Part shown: one piece after another, positions 23,446 to 34,269 of the stretch
Layout of the letters: each line of letters starts with the position of its first letter
Numbering within the stretch: position 1 is the first letter of the stretch
Source: Xenophilus azovorans DSM 13620
Lineage (GTDB): Bacteria; Pseudomonadota; Gammaproteobacteria; Burkholderiales; Burkholderiaceae_C
Direction of reading: 5' to 3'
DNA: 58,607 nucleotides
Assembly: GCF_000745855.1 (NCBI RefSeq)
Contig: NZ_JQKD01000039.1
Span: 1-58,607, forward strand
Translations under genes and position numbers: made by a program
Notes under the pieces: generated by a model
Databases searched by the model: none
What the model was told of the DNA's origin: nothing
The model's input: only the letters and a program-made list of their open reading frames with translations

Positions 23446-24963
23446 ATGCCCTACATGCCCCCCTTCGTCGCCCCCGTCCGCTTCACCGATCCGGCCGCCG
23501 CGCTGGCGCAGGTGCAGCGCATCTACGACGAGGGCCTGGCCCACCTGCGCGACGCCATGCAGCGCTTCGTGGCCGGCGAGACGCTGCCGGGCCGGGTGCG
23601 CGCCTGCTACCCCTTCGTGCGGGTGCACACGCACACCAGCACGCGCAACGCCACGCCCGCCACCGCCGGCCTGAGCTACGGCTTCGTCGCCGGCCCCGGC
23701 CGCTTCGAGACCACGCTCACCCGCCCCGACCTGTTCGCGCGCTACTACGAGAACCAGTTCCGCCTGCTGCTCGCCAACCACCGCATCGAGCTGGAGATCG
23801 GCACCAGCACCCAGCCGATCCCGGTGCACTTCTCCTTCGCCGAGAACGACCACATCGAGGGCACGCTCAGCCCCGAGCGCCGCGCGCTGATGCGCGACGT
23901 GTTCGACCTGCCCGACCTGGCCGCCATGGACGACGGCATCGCCAACGGCACGCACGTCACCCGGCCCGGCGAGGCGGAGCCGCTGGCGCTGTTCACCGCC
24001 TCGCGGGTGGACTACTCGCTGCACCGCCTGCGCCACTACACCGGCACGGCGCCGCACTGGTTCCAGAACTTCGTGCTGTTCACCAACTACCAGTTCTACA
24101 TCGACGAGTTCGTGCGGCTGGGCCACGAGGCGATGGCCGACGAGGCGAGCGAGTACATCGCCTTCGTGGAGCCGGGCAACGTGGTCACGCGGCGCCACAA
24201 CCTGAAGCCGGAACAGGCCGGCGCGCTCGCCGACGCACTGGCCGCGCTGCAGGGCACGCCGCCCGGCCGCCTGCCGCAGATGCCGGCCTACCACCTGGTG
24301 CGCGAGGACTGCAGCGGCATCACCATGGTCAACATCGGCGTGGGGCCGGCCAACGCCAAGACCATCACCGACCACATCGCCGTGCTGCGCCCGCACGCCT
24401 GGATGATGCTGGGCCACTGCGCCGGGCTGCGCAACACGCAGCAGCTGGGCGACTACGTGCTGGCCCACGCCTACGTGCGCGAGGACCACGTGCTCGACGA
24501 GGAGCTGCCGCTGTGGGTGCCGCTGCCCGCGCTGTCGGAGATCCAGCTCGCGCTGGAGCAGGCGGTGGCCGACGTGACCGGCTGCCGCGGCGCCGAGCTG
24601 AAGGCCATCATGCGCACCGGCACCGTCGCCAGCACCGACAACCGCAACTGGGAGCTGCTGCCGGGCAACGAGCCGCAGCGCCGCTTCAGCCAGAGCCGCG
24701 CGGTGGCGCTGGACATGGAAAGCGCCACCATCGCCGCCAACGGCTTCCGCTTTCGCGTGCCCTACGGTACCTTGCTGTGCGTGTCCGACAAGCCGCTGCA
24801 CGGCGAGATCAAGCTGCCCGGCATGGCCAACCACTTCTACCGCGAACGGGTGGAGCAGCACCTGCGCATCGGCATGCGTGCCATCGACATCCTGCGCGCC
24901 GAGGGCACCACGCGCCTGCACAGCCGCAAGCTGCGCAGCTTCGCGGAGGTGGCGTTCCAGTAG
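23446..24963 (+). CDS. amn: AMP nucleosidase
   Basis: The 505-residue enzyme hydrolyses AMP to adenine and ribose 5-phosphate and so helps control the purine nucleotide pool. Its length fits the family, with an N-terminal Amn domain (RVRACYPFVRVHTHTS, TRPDLFARYYENQF) and a C-terminal nucleoside-phosphorylase-like domain: MMLGHCAGLRNTQQLGDYVLAHAYVREDHVLD, then VALDMESATIAANGFRFRVPYGTLLCVSDKPLHGEIKLPG. The catalytic Asp of this fold is in CVSDKPL. ATG 23446 opens MPYMPPFVAPVRF, as in other Burkholderiales copies. It is divergent from the crotonase gene by 64 bp. Confidence 0.95.
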   Translation: MPYMPPFVAPVRFTDPAAALAQVQRIYDEGLAHLRDAMQRFVAGETLPGRVRACYPFVRVHTHTSTRNATPATAGLSYGFVAGPGRFETTLTRPDLFARYYENQFRLLLANHRIELEIGTSTQPIPVHFSFAENDHIEGTLSPERRALMRDVFDLPDLAAMDDGIANGTHVTRPGEAEPLALFTASRVDYSLHRLRHYTGTAPHWFQNFVLFTNYQFYIDEFVRLGHEAMADEASEYIAFVEPGNVVTRRHNLKPEQAGALADALAALQGTPPGRLPQMPAYHLVREDCSGITMVNIGVGPANAKTITDHIAVLRPHAWMMLGHCAGLRNTQQLGDYVLAHAYVREDHVLDEELPLWVPLPALSEIQLALEQAVADVTGCRGAELKAIMRTGTVASTDNRNWELLPGNEPQRRFSQSRAVALDMESATIAANGFRFRVPYGTLLCVSDKPLHGEIKLPGMANHFYRERVEQHLRIGMRAIDILRAEGTTRLHSRKLRSFAEVAFQ

Positions 24964-24974
24964 CGCCGGCGGCC

Positions 24975-25871
24975 ATGCGGCTTCCTGCACGCTGGGCCGC
25001 CCTGGCACTGTCGCTGGCCGCGGCGTCGTGCCCGGCGCAGACCATCCCGTTCATCGACGCGCATGCCCACCTGAACGACGAAGGCCTGCAGCTGGACATG
25101 ATGGAACGCTTCGGCGCCGAGCGCGCGGTGGTGTTCTGGGGCGGACGCAGCAGCAACCGGTCGGTGGCCGAGGCGGCGCGCCGGCATCCGCAGCGCTTCA
25201 TCGCCTTCGCCTCGGTCTCGCCCGAGCGGCAGGCCTACCGCGCGGCCTGGAGCGGGGACGAAGCCGCGGCCTCCGCGCTGCTGGCCGAACTCGACGCGCT
25301 GCTGGCCGGCGGCGACTACCACGGCATCGGCGAGATCAACGCGGTGCATTTCGCCTCGGCCGGCTTCGGCGAGATGGACCACGACCTCGACGGCCCCATG
25401 ATGAACGGCATCATGGCGCTGGCGCGCAGGCACCGCGTGCCGGTGCTGCTGCACGTCGAATCCACGCGCATGGACGGGCTGTCGCGGCTGCTGGACCGCT
25501 TTCCCGACGTGCCGGTGATCTGGGCCCACGGCGGCTACACGCCCCTGATCCTGGCGCGGCGCATGCTCGAGGCGCATCCGCAACTGACCTACGAACTGAG
25601 CGCACGCACCTGGCCGCGCCATCCGCGCTCGCCGGAGTTCACGCTGCTGCGCGACGGGCAGCGGGTGTGGCCCGAATGGCTCGCGCTGATCGAGGCCATG
25701 CCCGAGCGCTTCGTCGTCGGCACCGACGCCAGCCACCGCAGCCGCGCCAGCGAGGAGATGAAGTTCGCCAGCGTGCAGGACTTCCTGCGCCAGCTCAGCC
25801 CCGGGGCGCAGGCGAGCGTCGGGCGCACGAACCTGCTGCGGCTGCTGCGCATGGACGCGCCCGGGCGCTGA
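24975..25871 (+). CDS. Exported amidohydrolase family 2 (TIM-barrel) protein
   Basis: The 298-residue protein begins with a signal peptide (WAALALSLAAASCPAQ) and then the metal-binding HAHLND of amidohydrolases near residue 30. Further metal or catalytic residues are likely in VLLHVESTRMDG (His near 157), WAHGGYTPLI (His near 184) and VVGTDASHR (Asp near 249), all typical of the amidohydrolase-2 (ACMSD-like) group. Export of such an enzyme is less common; it would act in the periplasm. The substrate is unknown. It starts 11 bp after amn and is probably cotranscribed. Confidence 0.85.
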   Translation: MRLPARWAALALSLAAASCPAQTIPFIDAHAHLNDEGLQLDMMERFGAERAVVFWGGRSSNRSVAEAARRHPQRFIAFASVSPERQAYRAAWSGDEAAASALLAELDALLAGGDYHGIGEINAVHFASAGFGEMDHDLDGPMMNGIMALARRHRVPVLLHVESTRMDGLSRLLDRFPDVPVIWAHGGYTPLILARRMLEAHPQLTYELSARTWPRHPRSPEFTLLRDGQRVWPEWLALIEAMPERFVVGTDASHRSRASEEMKFASVQDFLRQLSPGAQASVGRTNLLRLLRMDAPGR

Positions 25872-25880
25872 TGTCAGCCG

Positions 25881-26579
25881 CTACGCCGGGCCGAACAGCC
25901 CGGGCGCCTCGCGCCGCGCCTTCGGCGTCACGGTGACGGCCCGCCCGTCCAGCTCGCGCCGCAGCCAGCCACGCCGCAGCGCCAGCTGCAGGCAGGCCGC
26001 GCCCAGCGCGCCGCCCAGGTGCGGGCGGCGCTCGCTCCAGTCCAGGCAGGGGCAGGCCAGCCGGCGCCGGCTGCGCAGCACGGCGGCCAGGTCCAGGCCC
26101 AGCCCTTCGAGTCCGCGCTCGCCGGCTTCGGTGAGCGTGTAGGCGCCGCTGCGCAGGCCCGCCAGCCAGCCCTGCGCGTGCAGCCGGTCGTGCAGCGCGA
26201 CGCCGGCCATGCCCGCCAGGTGGTCGTAGCAGGTGCGCGCGGCGCGCAGGCGGGCCGGCGTGCTCGGGCGGAAGGCCGGGCCGGCGGCGGCGCCGGCCAC
26301 CACCATCAGGCTTTCCAGCGCGGCGGCCACGTCTTCGTCGGCCAGGCGGAAGTAGCGATGCCTGCCCTGCGTCCACAGGCTCACCAGGCCCTCGCGCTGC
26401 AGCCGCGCCAGATGCGCGCTGGCGGTGGAGGCCGCCACCTCGGCAGCCGCAGCCAGTTCGGTGGCGGTGCGGGCATGCCCGTCCATCAGGCAGCTCAGCA
26501 TGCGGGCGCGGGCCGGCTCGGCGATCGCGCCGGCGAGGCGGGCCAGCCGCGTGTCGGGGTCGGGCAGGGGCATGTCCAT
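25881..26579 (-). CDS. ArsR-type winged-helix regulator with C-terminal extension
   Basis: This 232-residue protein has an N-terminal ArsR-like winged helix: LAGAIAEPARARMLSCLMDGHARTATELAAAAEVAASTASAHLARLQREGLV, then RHRYFRLADEDVAAALE. About 120 further residues follow with ARTCYDHLAGMAGVALHD and CPCLDWSERRPHLGG, a conserved-looking Cys/His-containing extension absent from minimal ArsR proteins of about 100 residues. Such extensions may bind a ligand. It is divergent from the P450/ABM pair by 83 bp and is the likely regulator of that pair. ATG 26588 is an alternative start. Confidence 0.85.
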   Translation of the reverse strand: MDMPLPDPDTRLARLAGAIAEPARARMLSCLMDGHARTATELAAAAEVAASTASAHLARLQREGLVSLWTQGRHRYFRLADEDVAAALESLMVVAGAAAGPAFRPSTPARLRAARTCYDHLAGMAGVALHDRLHAQGWLAGLRSGAYTLTEAGERGLEGLGLDLAAVLRSRRRLACPCLDWSERRPHLGGALGAACLQLALRRGWLRRELDGRAVTVTPKARREAPGLFGPA

Positions 26580-26662
26580 GCGCCGCATGCTACGGCGGCG
26601 GCGCGGCCGACGCTTCGATGCCGGGCGAAGCGAGGACGCCCGGCACGGCCGACAGTGGCGCC

Positions 26663-27778
26663 ATGAACGCACCCCACCTGCCGCCGCCGCGCGACGCCGT
26701 CGCCGCCGTCTCGCACCCCGATCCGTACCCCTGGTACGCCGCCCTGCGCGACGGGCCGCCGCTGCAGTTCGATGCCGCGCTGGGCCTGTGGGTGGCCGGC
26801 CGCGCCGACGTGGTGTGCCGGGCGCTGGCGCATCCCGCGCTGCGCGTGCGCCCACCCGGCGCGCCGGTGCCGCCCGGCCTGGCGGGCACGCCGGCCGGGG
26901 CGCTGTTCGGCCAGCTCGTGCGCTGGAACGACGGCGCCGTCCATGCCGGGCACAAGCCGGCGCTGCAGGCGCTGCTGGCGGCCTTCGACGCCGCCGCCGT
27001 GCGGGCCGCCACCCTGTGTGCGGCACGCCTGCTGGGCCGCCGGCCGCTGGACGAACTCTGCTTCGCGCTGCCGGTGGCGTCGCTGGCCGCGCTGCTGGGC
27101 TTCGGCGACGACGCGCTGGAGGCGCTCGTGCACGCCACCCGCCGGCTGGCCGAAGGCCTGTCGCCCGCATCGACGCCCGCGCAATGGGCGGCCGCCGGCG
27201 CCGCGGCGCCGGCGCTGCAGGACGCGGCCGGCACGCTGCGCGCGGCGGTGGGCCGGTCGGCGGTGTTCCGCTCGAACCTGGCCGGGCTGCTGGTGCAGGG
27301 CTGCGACGCCGGCGCCGCGCTGCTGGGCAACGCCCTCGCCGCGCTGGCGCGCCGGCCCGATCTGCACGCCACGCTCGCGGCCGATCCCGGCCGCCTGCCC
27401 GGCTTCGTCGCCGAGGTGGCCCGCCACGATGCACCTGTGCAGAACACGCGCCGCTTCGCCGCCGAGGCGATGGCCTTCGAGGGCGCGCGCCTGGCGCCCG
27501 GCGACGGCCTGCTGCTGGTGCTGGCCGCCGCGCAGCGCGACCCGGCGCTGCATCCGGTGCCGGACCGCTTCGACCTCGACCGCGCGGAACGTCGGCTGCT
27601 GTGCTTCGGGCACGGCATGCATCGCTGCCCCGGGCAGTCCATCGCCTTGGCGATCGCGGCAACGACGCTGGAATGGCTGCTGACCCGCGCCGGCGGAGGC
27701 ATGCTGGCGCTGCCGGCCGGCTGGCGGCCTTCTGCCAACTGCCGCATTCCCTTTTTCGACCAGGAGACCTCCCGATGA
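26663..27778 (+). CDS. Cytochrome P450 with altered I-helix
   Basis: This 371-residue protein is a short bacterial P450. The heme-binding loop is [11 protein letters not shown] with Cys322, and the K-helix ExxR is EVAR near residue 254. The N-terminal [17 protein letters not shown] is typical. The I-helix, normally A-G-x-D/E-T-T, reads Q-G-C-D-A-G (Asp215, Ala216), so the acid is kept but the threonine that helps deliver protons for O2 cleavage is Ala. Some such P450s use peroxide or do unusual chemistry. It is coupled by an ATGA overlap to a small ABM protein. No ferredoxin or reductase gene is nearby. Confidence 0.9.
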   Translation: MNAPHLPPPRDAVAAVSHPDPYPWYAALRDGPPLQFDAALGLWVAGRADVVCRALAHPALRVRPPGAPVPPGLAGTPAGALFGQLVRWNDGAVHAGHKPALQALLAAFDAAAVRAATLCAARLLGRRPLDELCFALPVASLAALLGFGDDALEALVHATRRLAEGLSPASTPAQWAAAGAAAPALQDAAGTLRAAVGRSAVFRSNLAGLLVQGCDAGAALLGNALAALARRPDLHATLAADPGRLPGFVAEVARHDAPVQNTRRFAAEAMAFEGARLAPGDGLLLVLAAAQRDPALHPVPDRFDLDRAERRLLCFGHGMHRCPGQSIALAIAATTLEWLLTRAGGGMLALPAGWRPSANCRIPFFDQETSR

Positions 27779-28119
27779 TGGCCGTGATCTTCGAAGTGCA
27801 GCCCGCGCCCGGGCAGCGCCAGGCATATCTCGACACCGCGGCGGCGCTGCGGCCGCAACTGGAACGCATGGACGGCTTCCTCTCCATCGAGCGCTTCCAG
27901 AGCCTGAAAGATCCCGACCGCCTGCTGAGCCTGAGCTTCTGGCGCGACGAGGCCGCGCTGGCCGCCTGGCGCCGGCTCGAATCGCACCGCCGCGCCCAGG
28001 CGGCCGGCCGCGACCACGTGTTCGCCGGCTACCGGCTGCGGGTGGCGGCGGTGGTGCGCGACTACGGCATGGACGCGCGCGACGAGGCGCCCGAGGACAG
28101 CCGCGCCGTGCACGGCTGA
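27775..28119 (+). CDS. Antibiotic biosynthesis monooxygenase (ABM) domain protein
   Basis: This 114-residue protein has the dimeric alpha-beta barrel of ABM proteins: [41 protein letters not shown], then [26 protein letters not shown]. The family includes small cofactor-free monooxygenases and heme-degrading enzymes. The start ATG overlaps the P450 stop by three bases (ATGA), with CAGGAG upstream; ATG 27778 is the alternative. Coupling to the P450 suggests that both act on the same compound or that this one handles the P450 product. Confidence 0.88.
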   Translation: MMAVIFEVQPAPGQRQAYLDTAAALRPQLERMDGFLSIERFQSLKDPDRLLSLSFWRDEAALAAWRRLESHRRAQAAGRDHVFAGYRLRVAAVVRDYGMDARDEAPEDSRAVHG

Positions 28120-28131
28120 AGGCGTTCCGCG

Positions 28132-28440
28132 TCAGGCGATCGCGTCCGCGAAGCGTTCGCGGAAGGCCGCGCAGAAGGCGGGCGTGCCGACGACCGACAG
28201 CGTCCAGGTGCGCCGCGGCGCGGGGCCATGCCCGTCGTCCTCCACGTGCAGGTCGGCGTCCCATTCGCCGCCCGCCTCCACCGGCGCGCGCCGGCCGGGG
28301 AAGGCTGCCTCGGCCCACGCCAGCACCTGGCCGATCTCGGCCTCCACGGCAGCGGCACGCACCGGGGCGACGCTGGCCATGGCCTCGAACAGGCCGACGC
28401 CGTCGTCGCCCTCGCTGTGGTCGAAGAGCAGGTAGTCCAT
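28132..28440 (-). CDS. Conserved hypothetical protein
   Basis: This 102-residue protein was not recognised. It starts [26 protein letters not shown] and has a central acidic part ([17 protein letters not shown]) and a C-terminal [22 protein letters not shown] stretch. It has no signal peptide, membrane segment or metal motif. The pattern of a short alpha/beta protein with conserved D and E at the N-terminus is seen in other small Burkholderiales proteins. It ends 12 bp from the convergent ABM gene and is divergent from the NodI-like gene. Confidence 0.6.
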   Translation of the reverse strand: MDYLLFDHSEGDDGVGLFEAMASVAPVRAAAVEAEIGQVLAWAEAAFPGRRAPVEAGGEWDADLHVEDDGHGPAPRRTWTLSVVGTPAFCAAFRERFADAIA

Positions 28441-28535
28441 GCTGGCGGGCGATTGTCCTTCGGCGCGCGGCCGGCGAAACACAGTGTTCGCCGAGGCGGC
28501 GCCGGCGCCGCGGCGGCCTTTGCCACAATGCCCCG

Positions 28536-29451
<916 letters not shown>

Positions 29452-29465
<14 letters not shown>

Positions 29466-30258
29466 TCCCTCGCCCTGGCGCCCGCCCGCCATCACCACCC
29501 GCTGGTGGCCGGTGTTCCTGCGCAACCTGCTGGTGTGGCGCAAGCTGGCGCTGCCCAGCCTGATCGGCAACATCGCCGAGCCGCTGATCTGGCTCGTGGC
29601 CTTCGGCTACGGCATGGGCGCGCTGGTGGGGCAGGTGCAGGTGGACGGGCGGGCGGTGCCCTACATCCTGTTCCTGGCCAGCGGCTCGATCTGCATGAGC
29701 GCGATGAACGCGGCCAGCTTCGAGGCGCTGTACTCGGCCTTCTCGCGCATGCACGTGCAGAAGACCTGGGACGGCATCATGAACGCGCCGGTGGGCCTGG
29801 ACGACGTGGTCTTCGCCGAGATGGCATGGGCCGCCTTCAAGTCGCTGTTCACCGTCACCGCCATCCTGCTGGTGATGCTGGGGCTGGGCATCAGCCACAG
29901 CCCCAAGCTGCTGGCGGCCTGGTTCATCCTGGCCGGCTGCGGCATCGTGTTCTCCAGCATCGCGCTGATCTTCAACGCGCTGGCGAAGAGCTACGACTTC
30001 TTCACCTACTACTTCACGCTGTTCATGACGCCGATGATGTTCCTGTCGGGCGTGTTCTTCCCGCTGGAGCAGCTGCCCGACGCGGTGCAGGCGGTGGCGC
30101 GCTGGCTGCCGCTGGCCAACGCGGTGGCGCTGGTGCGGCCGCTGTTCATGGACCAGTGGCCCGCCGCCTGGCTGCAGCCGGCGCTGACGCTGGCGGCCTA
30201 TGCGGTGGCCGCCTTCTGGGCGGCGCTGGCGCTCACCCGGCGGCGCTTCGCCGCCTGA
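29452..30258 (+). CDS. ABC-2 type exporter permease, NodJ-like
   Basis: This 268-residue inner-membrane protein has about six hydrophobic segments and ABC-2 transporter features: [35 protein letters not shown] near the N-terminus and [21 protein letters not shown] near residue 200. It forms the channel driven by the NodI-like ATPase encoded upstream. GTG 29452 is taken as the start because it gives the family length; an upstream ATG at 29362 would duplicate coding space within the ATPase gene. No nod genes are present. Confidence 0.9.
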
Positions 30259-30349
30259 CGAACGGTCGGGCGGCCGGGTCGGCCGGCGGGCGAAACGTAG
30301 ACAATGGCATTAACAACAAGAACGCCCGCCGCTGTCCGCCCACCCCGTC

Positions 30350-30724
30350 ATGAAGCACATCCTCCGCTCCTGGACTTTCTGGATCCGGCTCGAACTGGGC
30401 GATGAATGCCGCGAGTACCTGGACCGGATCACGCTGCCCCGGCTGCGCGGGGCGCCCGGCAACCTCTATGCCACCGCCCTGTTCCGCGGCCTGCCGGACG
30501 GCACGCTCGAGGTGGTGGTCGCCTCGGTGTGGGAGAACCTGGAGAGCATCCGCGGCCACGCCGGGGAAGACCTGCTCCAGCCCTCGGTCGAGCCGGAGGT
30601 GCGCGCCAAGATGGTGGACCGCGACATCGTGGTGCGGCACGCGCTCATCGACCCGATCGACCCTGCCGCCGGCGTCCCCCCCGAAACGCTGAGGGGTGGG
30701 CTCAGCCAGTTGCCCGCGGCCTGA
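30350..30724 (+). CDS. Small ABM-like (dimeric alpha-beta barrel) protein
   Basis: This 124-residue protein contains [40 protein letters not shown], a pattern of alternating strands with Trp and a His-Ala-Gly-Glu-Asp segment seen in ABM-like domains. The N-terminus [24 protein letters not shown] is a helix pair. The function is unknown and the family call is tentative. Its last 23 bp overlap the convergent purT gene, in the opposite strand. Confidence 0.65.
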   Translation: MKHILRSWTFWIRLELGDECREYLDRITLPRLRGAPGNLYATALFRGLPDGTLEVVVASVWENLESIRGHAGEDLLQPSVEPEVRAKMVDRDIVVRHALIDPIDPAAGVPPETLRGGLSQLPAA

Positions 30725-31907
30725 CGCGCGAGGCCGCCTCCCGGGCGTGGCGGCGCGCCGTCTCCACGTCGTCCGCATGCGCCAGCGCCACGCCCATGCG
30801 GCGCCGGGCGAAGCTCTCCGGCTTGCCGAACAGGCGCAGGTCGGCGCCGGGCACGGCCAGCGCCTCGTCCACGCCGTCGAACACGATGCCCACCGCATCG
30901 ACGCCGCCGTAGATGACGGCGCTGGCGCCGGGGCTCTTCAGCGCGGTGTCCACCGGCAGGCCGAGGATGGCGCGCGCATGCAGCTCGAATTCGCTCTGCC
31001 ACTGCGTGGCCAGCGTCACCAGGCCGGTGTCGTGCGGTCGCGGGCTCACCTCGCTGAACCACACCTGCTCGCCCTTGACGAACAGCTCCACCCCGAAGAT
31101 GCCGAGCCCGCCCAGGTCGGCCGTCACCTGCCCGGCGATCTCCTGCGCGCGCGCCAGCGCCGCCGGGTGCATGGGGTGCGGCTGCCAGCTTTCCACGTAG
31201 TCGCCGTGGGCCTGCAGGTGCCCGATGGGCTCGCAGAACCGCGTCTGCACAGCGCCGCCCTCGCCGCGGGCGCGCACCGTCAGCAGGGTGATCTCGTAGT
31301 CGAAATCGATGAAGCCCTCGACGATGACGCGGCCGGTGCTCACCCGGCCGCCGGCCATGGCGTAGTCCCAGGCCCGGCGCACGTCCTGCGGGCCGTCGAT
31401 GCGGCTCTGGCCCTTGCCCGAACTGCTCATCACCGGCTTGACGATGCAGGGGTAGCCGATGCCCTCGTCGATGGCGGCCTGCAGCTCCTCCAGCGAGTCG
31501 CAGAAGCGGTAGGGGCTGGTCGGCAGGCCCAGCGTCTCGGCCGCCAGGCGGCGGATGCCCTCGCGGTCCATGGTCAGGCGGGCGGCGCGGGCGGTGGGGA
31601 TCACCTTCACCGTGCCGGCGGCCTCCAGCGCCTCCAGCACCGGCGTGGCGATGGCCTCGATCTCGGGCACCACCAGGTCGGGCTTCTCCTGCTCGATCAG
31701 CGCCCTGAGCTGCGCCGGGTCGCTCATGACGATGGTGCGCGCATGGTGCGCCACCTGCTGGCCGGGTGCGTTCTCGTAGCGGTCGACGGCGATGGTCTCC
31801 ACGCCCAGGCGCTGCAGGGCGATGAGCACCTCCTTGCCGAGCTCGCCGGAGCCCAGCAGCATCACGCGGGTGGCCTGGGGGGAAAGGGGGGTGCCGAGAC
31901 GGGTCAT
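30702..31907 (-). CDS. purT: Formate-dependent phosphoribosylglycinamide formyltransferase
   Basis: This 401-residue ATP-grasp enzyme makes formyl-GAR from GAR, formate and ATP, in the third step of purine synthesis, as an alternative to folate-dependent PurN. Motifs are [22 protein letters not shown] at the N-terminus, [30 protein letters not shown] for ATP binding, [18 protein letters not shown], and [25 protein letters not shown] with the metal ligands. ATG 31907 gives the usual length. The gene stands alone between oppositely directed neighbours. Confidence 0.95.
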   Translation of the reverse strand: MTRLGTPLSPQATRVMLLGSGELGKEVLIALQRLGVETIAVDRYENAPGQQVAHHARTIVMSDPAQLRALIEQEKPDLVVPEIEAIATPVLEALEAAGTVKVIPTARAARLTMDREGIRRLAAETLGLPTSPYRFCDSLEELQAAIDEGIGYPCIVKPVMSSSGKGQSRIDGPQDVRRAWDYAMAGGRVSTGRVIVEGFIDFDYEITLLTVRARGEGGAVQTRFCEPIGHLQAHGDYVESWQPHPMHPAALARAQEIAGQVTADLGGLGIFGVELFVKGEQVWFSEVSPRPHDTGLVTLATQWQSEFELHARAILGLPVDTALKSPGASAVIYGGVDAVGIVFDGVDEALAVPGADLRLFGKPESFARRRMGVALAHADDVETARRHAREAASRVRPRATG

Positions 31908-32051
31908 GGCGGACAGGTGCGAAGTGGAAACGGGACGACCCCGCACTGTAAGGCCGCCGCCGGCAGCCACTTGGCACAAGCCCGCCCGCCCCGCGCCGCC
32001 TAGAGTGGACGGCCCCCGCCCGCCACGCCCCCGCAGCAGGAGACCGCGACC

Positions 32052-33209
32052 ATGCACTACACGCACGAGCACCGGCAGATGCAGCAGACGCTGCGCCGCT
32101 ACATCGACGAGCACATCAACCCGCGCGTGGACGAGTGGGAAGCGGCCGAGATCGCGCCGCTGCACGAGATCTTCAAGGGCCTGGGCGCGCTGGGCCTGCT
32201 GGGCCTGAACAAGCCCGAGGCCTACGGCGGCGCGGGGCTCGACTATTCCTGGGCCATGGCGATGGCCGAGACGCTGGGCCACGTGAGCTGCGGCGGCATC
32301 CCGATGGCGATCGGCGTGCAGACCGACATGTGCACGCCGGCGCTGGCGCGCTTCGGCAGCGACGAGCTCAGGCGCGAGTTCCTGGCGCCGGCCATCGCGG
32401 GCGAGCAGGTGGGCTGCATCGGCGTGAGCGAGCCCGGCGCGGGCAGCGACGTGGCCGGCATCCGGAGCGTGGCGCGCAAGGACGGCGGCGACTACGTCAT
32501 CAGCGGCCAGAAGATGTGGATCACCAACAGCCTGCAGGCCGACTGGATGTGCATGCTGGTCAACACCGGCGACGGACCGGCACACAGGAACAAGTCGCTG
32601 GTCATGGTGCCGATGGACCGGCCCGGCATCGAGAAGGCCGGGAAGATCCGCAAGATCGGCATGCACAGCAGCGACACCGGCCTCATCCACTTCGACGAGG
32701 TGCGCGTGCCGCAGCGCTATCGCATCGGCGAGGAGGGCCAGGGCTTCGTCTACCAGATGCAGCAGTTCCAGGAGGAGCGGCTGTGGTGCGCCGCCAGCGC
32801 GCTGGTGCCGATGGAGGACTGCATCGCCCAGACCATCGGCTGGGCGCAGGAGCGGCGCCTGTTCGGCGCCACGCTGGCCGACCAGCAGTGGGTGCAGTTC
32901 AAGCTGGCCGAGCTGCAGACCGAGGTGGAGGCGCTGCGCGCCCTGACCTACCGCGCCTGCGACCTGTACCTGGCGGGGCAGGACGTGCTGCAGCTCGCCT
33001 CCATGGCGAAGCTCAAGGCCGGCCGCCTCACGCGCGAGGTGGCCGATACCTGCCTGCAGTTCTGGGGCGGCATGGGCTTCACGCTGGAGAACCGCGTCTC
33101 GCGCCTGTACCGCGACGGCCGCCTGGCCTCCATCGGCGGCGGCGCCGACGAGGTGATGCTGGGCATCCTGGCGAAGACGATGGGGATCGCGAAGCGGCCG
33201 CCCCGCTAG
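32052..33209 (+). CDS. Acyl-CoA dehydrogenase, citronellyl-CoA/isovaleryl-CoA-dehydrogenase-like
   Basis: This 385-residue flavoprotein has [28 protein letters not shown] and [34 protein letters not shown] of the family. The C-terminal motif that usually carries the catalytic Glu (YEGT) is instead [13 protein letters not shown] Glu is present in [11 protein letters not shown] near residue 240, where isovaleryl-CoA dehydrogenase has its catalytic base. This suggests a branched acyl-CoA substrate such as citronellyl-CoA (AtuD-like), but no atu genes are nearby. Its stop shares the CTAG tetranucleotide with that of the convergent LysR gene. Confidence 0.9.
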   Translation: MHYTHEHRQMQQTLRRYIDEHINPRVDEWEAAEIAPLHEIFKGLGALGLLGLNKPEAYGGAGLDYSWAMAMAETLGHVSCGGIPMAIGVQTDMCTPALARFGSDELRREFLAPAIAGEQVGCIGVSEPGAGSDVAGIRSVARKDGGDYVISGQKMWITNSLQADWMCMLVNTGDGPAHRNKSLVMVPMDRPGIEKAGKIRKIGMHSSDTGLIHFDEVRVPQRYRIGEEGQGFVYQMQQFQEERLWCAASALVPMEDCIAQTIGWAQERRLFGATLADQQWVQFKLAELQTEVEALRALTYRACDLYLAGQDVLQLASMAKLKAGRLTREVADTCLQFWGGMGFTLENRVSRLYRDGRLASIGGGADEVMLGILAKTMGIAKRPPR

Positions 33210-34171
33210 CGCGGCCGGCGCCGCGACGCCAGGCGTTCGCCGACCTGCCTGACGGCCTCGGCGAATTCCCGCAGCACCGCGGGCGGGTCGGCGCGCCCGC
33301 TGCGCGTGTACAGGCCGAAGGACGGCAGGCCCATGGCCGGCGCGACCGCCACCCTGCGCACGCCGCCGCGGGCGATCTCGTCGATGGCCTGTTCCAGCCG
33401 CACCGCGCACAGCAGCGACGGGTCCATGCGCAGCACGGTGCCGATCGTCACCGACGACATCACCTCGACCACCGGCTCCGGCGGCGTCGCGCCGTCGTTC
33501 AGGAAGGCCGTCATGAAGGCCTGGCGCACCAGCGTCTCCTTCGGCGGCACCACCCAGGGCGCGCCGCGCAGGTCGGCCCAGCGCAGGCCGCGGCGGGCGG
33601 CCTGCCGGTTCGACGACGACGCCATCACGCACAGCTCGTCGCCCAGCAGGACTTCCGGGCGCAGCAGCGGGAGCGTGTCGCCCGACAGCAGCTCGGGGGT
33701 GACGGCGGCGAACACGCAGTCCAGCTCGCCGTCGAGCAGGCGCCGGAAGAGTTCGTGGACGCGGCCCTCCCGCACGTGCACCGCGGCGCCCGGCAGGCGC
33801 TCGCGCAGCCGGATGATGGCGGCCGGCACCGTGGCGGTGACGGACGGCGCACCCACCCGCAGCACGGCGGCCACGCCGTCGCGCAGGGCGTCGACGTCCT
33901 CCGTCGCGCGGACCAGTTCGTGCAGCACCGCCCGGGCGCGGTAGACCGCGGCCCTGCCCAGGGCGTTGGCATGGATGCCCTGGTGGCCGCGCTCGAACAG
34001 CCGGTCGCCGAAGCAGCCCTCGATCTCTCCCAGCATCTTGCTGATGGCCGGCTGGCTCAGGTGCAGCCGCGCGGCCGCGCCGCGCATCGTCGGCGTGTCC
34101 GCGAGCGCGACCAGCAGCTCCAGATGCCTCAGCCGCAGCTTGCGCACCAGGCGGTCGGTCTTGGCGTCCAT
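33206..34171 (-). CDS. LysR family transcriptional regulator
   Basis: This 321-residue protein has the winged helix [50 protein letters not shown] and an effector domain from about residue 95 ([21 protein letters not shown]). The form with [13 protein letters not shown] resembles GbpR/CatM-like regulators of aromatic or sugar catabolism. ATG 34171 begins just before the helix-turn-helix; 34270 would overlap the divergent CoA-transferase start. It lies 98 bp from the CaiB-like gene and is the likely regulator of that operon. The divergent spacer has GTGA-N8-TCAC, a weak candidate site. Confidence 0.88.
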   Translation of the reverse strand: MDAKTDRLVRKLRLRHLELLVALADTPTMRGAAARLHLSQPAISKMLGEIEGCFGDRLFERGHQGIHANALGRAAVYRARAVLHELVRATEDVDALRDGVAAVLRVGAPSVTATVPAAIIRLRERLPGAAVHVREGRVHELFRRLLDGELDCVFAAVTPELLSGDTLPLLRPEVLLGDELCVMASSSNRQAARRGLRWADLRGAPWVVPPKETLVRQAFMTAFLNDGATPPEPVVEVMSSVTIGTVLRMDPSLLCAVRLEQAIDEIARGGVRRVAVAPAMGLPSFGLYTRSGRADPPAVLREFAEAVRQVGERLASRRRPR

Positions 34172-34269
34172 GTCGAATCCCTCCGCGCTCCAGGCGATCA
34201 CCGATTGTGATCGACACCTCACGAATATCGAATTTTCAAGAATCGCCGGCGGGGATAAGGTCGCCGGCA

